Shown: piece by piece, positions 63,153-64,000 of the stretch | Layout of the letters: every line of letters begins with the position of its first letter | Position numbering within the stretch: position 1 is the stretch's first letter | Assembly (NCBI GenBank): GCA_017303795.1 | Contig: JAFLBR010000002.1 | Span: forward strand, 310,001-374,000 | DNA length: 64,000 nt | From: Cytophagales bacterium | Lineage (GTDB): Bacteria; Bacteroidota; Bacteroidia; Cytophagales; Cyclobacteriaceae | Reading direction: 5' to 3' | The notes under the pieces: model-generated | Database searches by the model: none | Told to the model about the DNA's origin: nothing | Seen by the model: the letters and a program-made list of their open reading frames with translations, nothing else | Translations under genes and position numbers: made by a program

Positions 63153-63353
63153 AGGTTGTGGTTTAACCTTTAAATTTTGCACAATTCATCGAAAAATCCA
63201 ATTCAATTAACAGTTGATTTAAATTTTGATTAGCAACTGATTAATAAGAAGTTGATGATTGCGTAACACTAAAATCAATTCATCCTGGCGACAATTCCAT
63301 AAAACATGGGTGTGGATGGGCAAATGCCTTATAAGGTAAGTTGGAATCGGGAA

Positions 63354-64000
63354 TTATTTTCTGAAAAGGAGGGAGCTATCACCATAACTCAGAAACCGGT
63401 AGTCGGTAGCTAACGCAGCGTCATAAATCTCTCGCCAACCCGAGCCTACAAAGGAAGCCACCAGCAAAATGAGGGTTGAACCCGGCTGGTGAAAGTTGGT
63501 AATCAGTGCATCTACTGTGCGAAATTTATAGCCCGGCATAATGTAAATGGCAGTTTCGCCCACCAGTGTGTTTAGCTGGTTAAGATTCATGTAATCAAGT
63601 ACTTGCTGCAAGGCATCCGGCACGCTAATGTGTTGGGGCAAGGTGTAAGCTTCTTGCTGACTGATTTGAAAAGTACTTTGGTTGTTGCCCATCAGTTTAA
63701 CCCCAAACCAGTATATACTTTCAAGTGTGCGCACCGAAGTTGTACCCACGGCCACGGTAAACCTGCTACTTAATAAGGTCTGGATATTTTCGCGTGTAAC
63801 AACAATCTGCTCCTGATGCATGATGTGATTTTGCGCCTGCTCGGCCTTTACCGGCTGAAAGGTTCCGGCACTTACGTGGAGGGTGAGGTACTCGGTGCAA
63901 TGGCCGGCCGCTTCAAGTTGTTGAAGCACCGAATCAGTAAAATGCAGTCCGGCCGTTGGGGCGGCTACAGCACCTTCATGTTTGGAGTAAACCGTTTGGT
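63354..64000 (-). CDS. queA: tRNA preQ1(34) S-adenosylmethionine ribosyltransferase-isomerase, C-terminal part
   Basis: The frame runs past the right edge, so the 5' end is outside the window; an internal GTG at 63929 is not the start. The last ~215 residues are present and include HEGAVAAPTAGLHFT, LHVSAGTFQPVKAE, VAVGTTSVRTLES, TNFHQPGSTLILLVASFVG and YRFLSYGDSSLLF, all QueA hallmarks. The enzyme transfers and isomerises the ribosyl part of SAM onto preQ1 at the tRNA wobble base in queuosine synthesis. It is separated by 171 bases from the six-gene operon on the same strand. Confidence 0.95.
   Translation of the reverse strand, partial: QTVYSKHEGAVAAPTAGLHFTDSVLQQLEAAGHCTEYLTLHVSAGTFQPVKAEQAQNHIMHQEQIVVTRENIQTLLSSRFTVAVGTTSVRTLESIYWFGVKLMGNNQSTFQISQQEAYTLPQHISVPDALQQVLDYMNLNQLNTLVGETAIYIMPGYKFRTVDALITNFHQPGSTLILLVASFVGSGWREIYDAALATDYRFLSYGDSSLLFRK

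Overview
The window looks like a chromosomal segment of a Bacteroidota member, most likely Cytophagales-like. The pointers are a T9SS C-terminal sorting tail on a giant secreted protein, many Sec lipoproteins, promoter motifs of the TAnnTTTG type, a linked alternative complex III and caa3 oxidase locus, a long IspG, and a Sec-type (clade II) nitrous oxide reductase. No species can be named from the sequence alone. No tRNA, rRNA or CRISPR array was found.

Layout. 1-2220: the 3' end of an RHS/YD-repeat protein with a variable C-terminal domain carrying a JAMM-like motif, then a small secreted plug-like protein. 2302-6560: an accessory patch with a HMCES/SRAP protein, two small unknown genes, an excisionase-like HTH gene and a tyrosine recombinase; beside it lie short direct repeats, each followed by an intrinsic terminator. 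6652-7758: a lipoprotein aldose 1-epimerase. 7930-16686: a nitrous oxide respiration island (Crp/Fnr regulator with a palindromic operator, cytochrome c, fasciclin lipoprotein, nosZ, a NosB-like membrane protein, nosL, nosD, nosF, nosY, CopD-like protein, cupin-like protein, group III truncated hemoglobin). 17271-33933: one long aerobic electron-transport locus (actABCDEF, coxB, coxA, ctaA, ctaB, two coxC-like genes, cox4, then SCO-like, DUF420 and DUF983 genes). Quinol electrons would pass through ACIII to the caa3 oxidase, with ctaB and ctaA making heme A.

33967-43340: housekeeping genes, namely an NtrY-like histidine kinase, an Mla-type ABC pair, an SDR, ispG, two small genes and a Lys-rich lipoprotein. 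43341-43763 is a cluster of REP-like palindromes. 43764-46750 is a tightly packed reverse-strand operon (TerC, YfiT-type DinB protein, YheT-type hydrolase and a SRAP paralogue that appears to have lost its catalytic residues).

46.9-63.2 kb is the most unusual part. It is a six-gene reverse-strand operon encoding an NTT-like membrane protein fused to HEAT repeats and a cNMP-binding domain, a protein with three TIR-like modules, a membrane-anchored nSTAND NTPase with coiled coil and seven WD40 repeats, an outer-membrane beta-barrel, a lipoprotein, and a T9SS-exported Ig-like protein of about 1960 residues. It spans cytoplasm, inner membrane, outer membrane and cell surface, and I know of no described system with this composition. 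The window ends inside queA.
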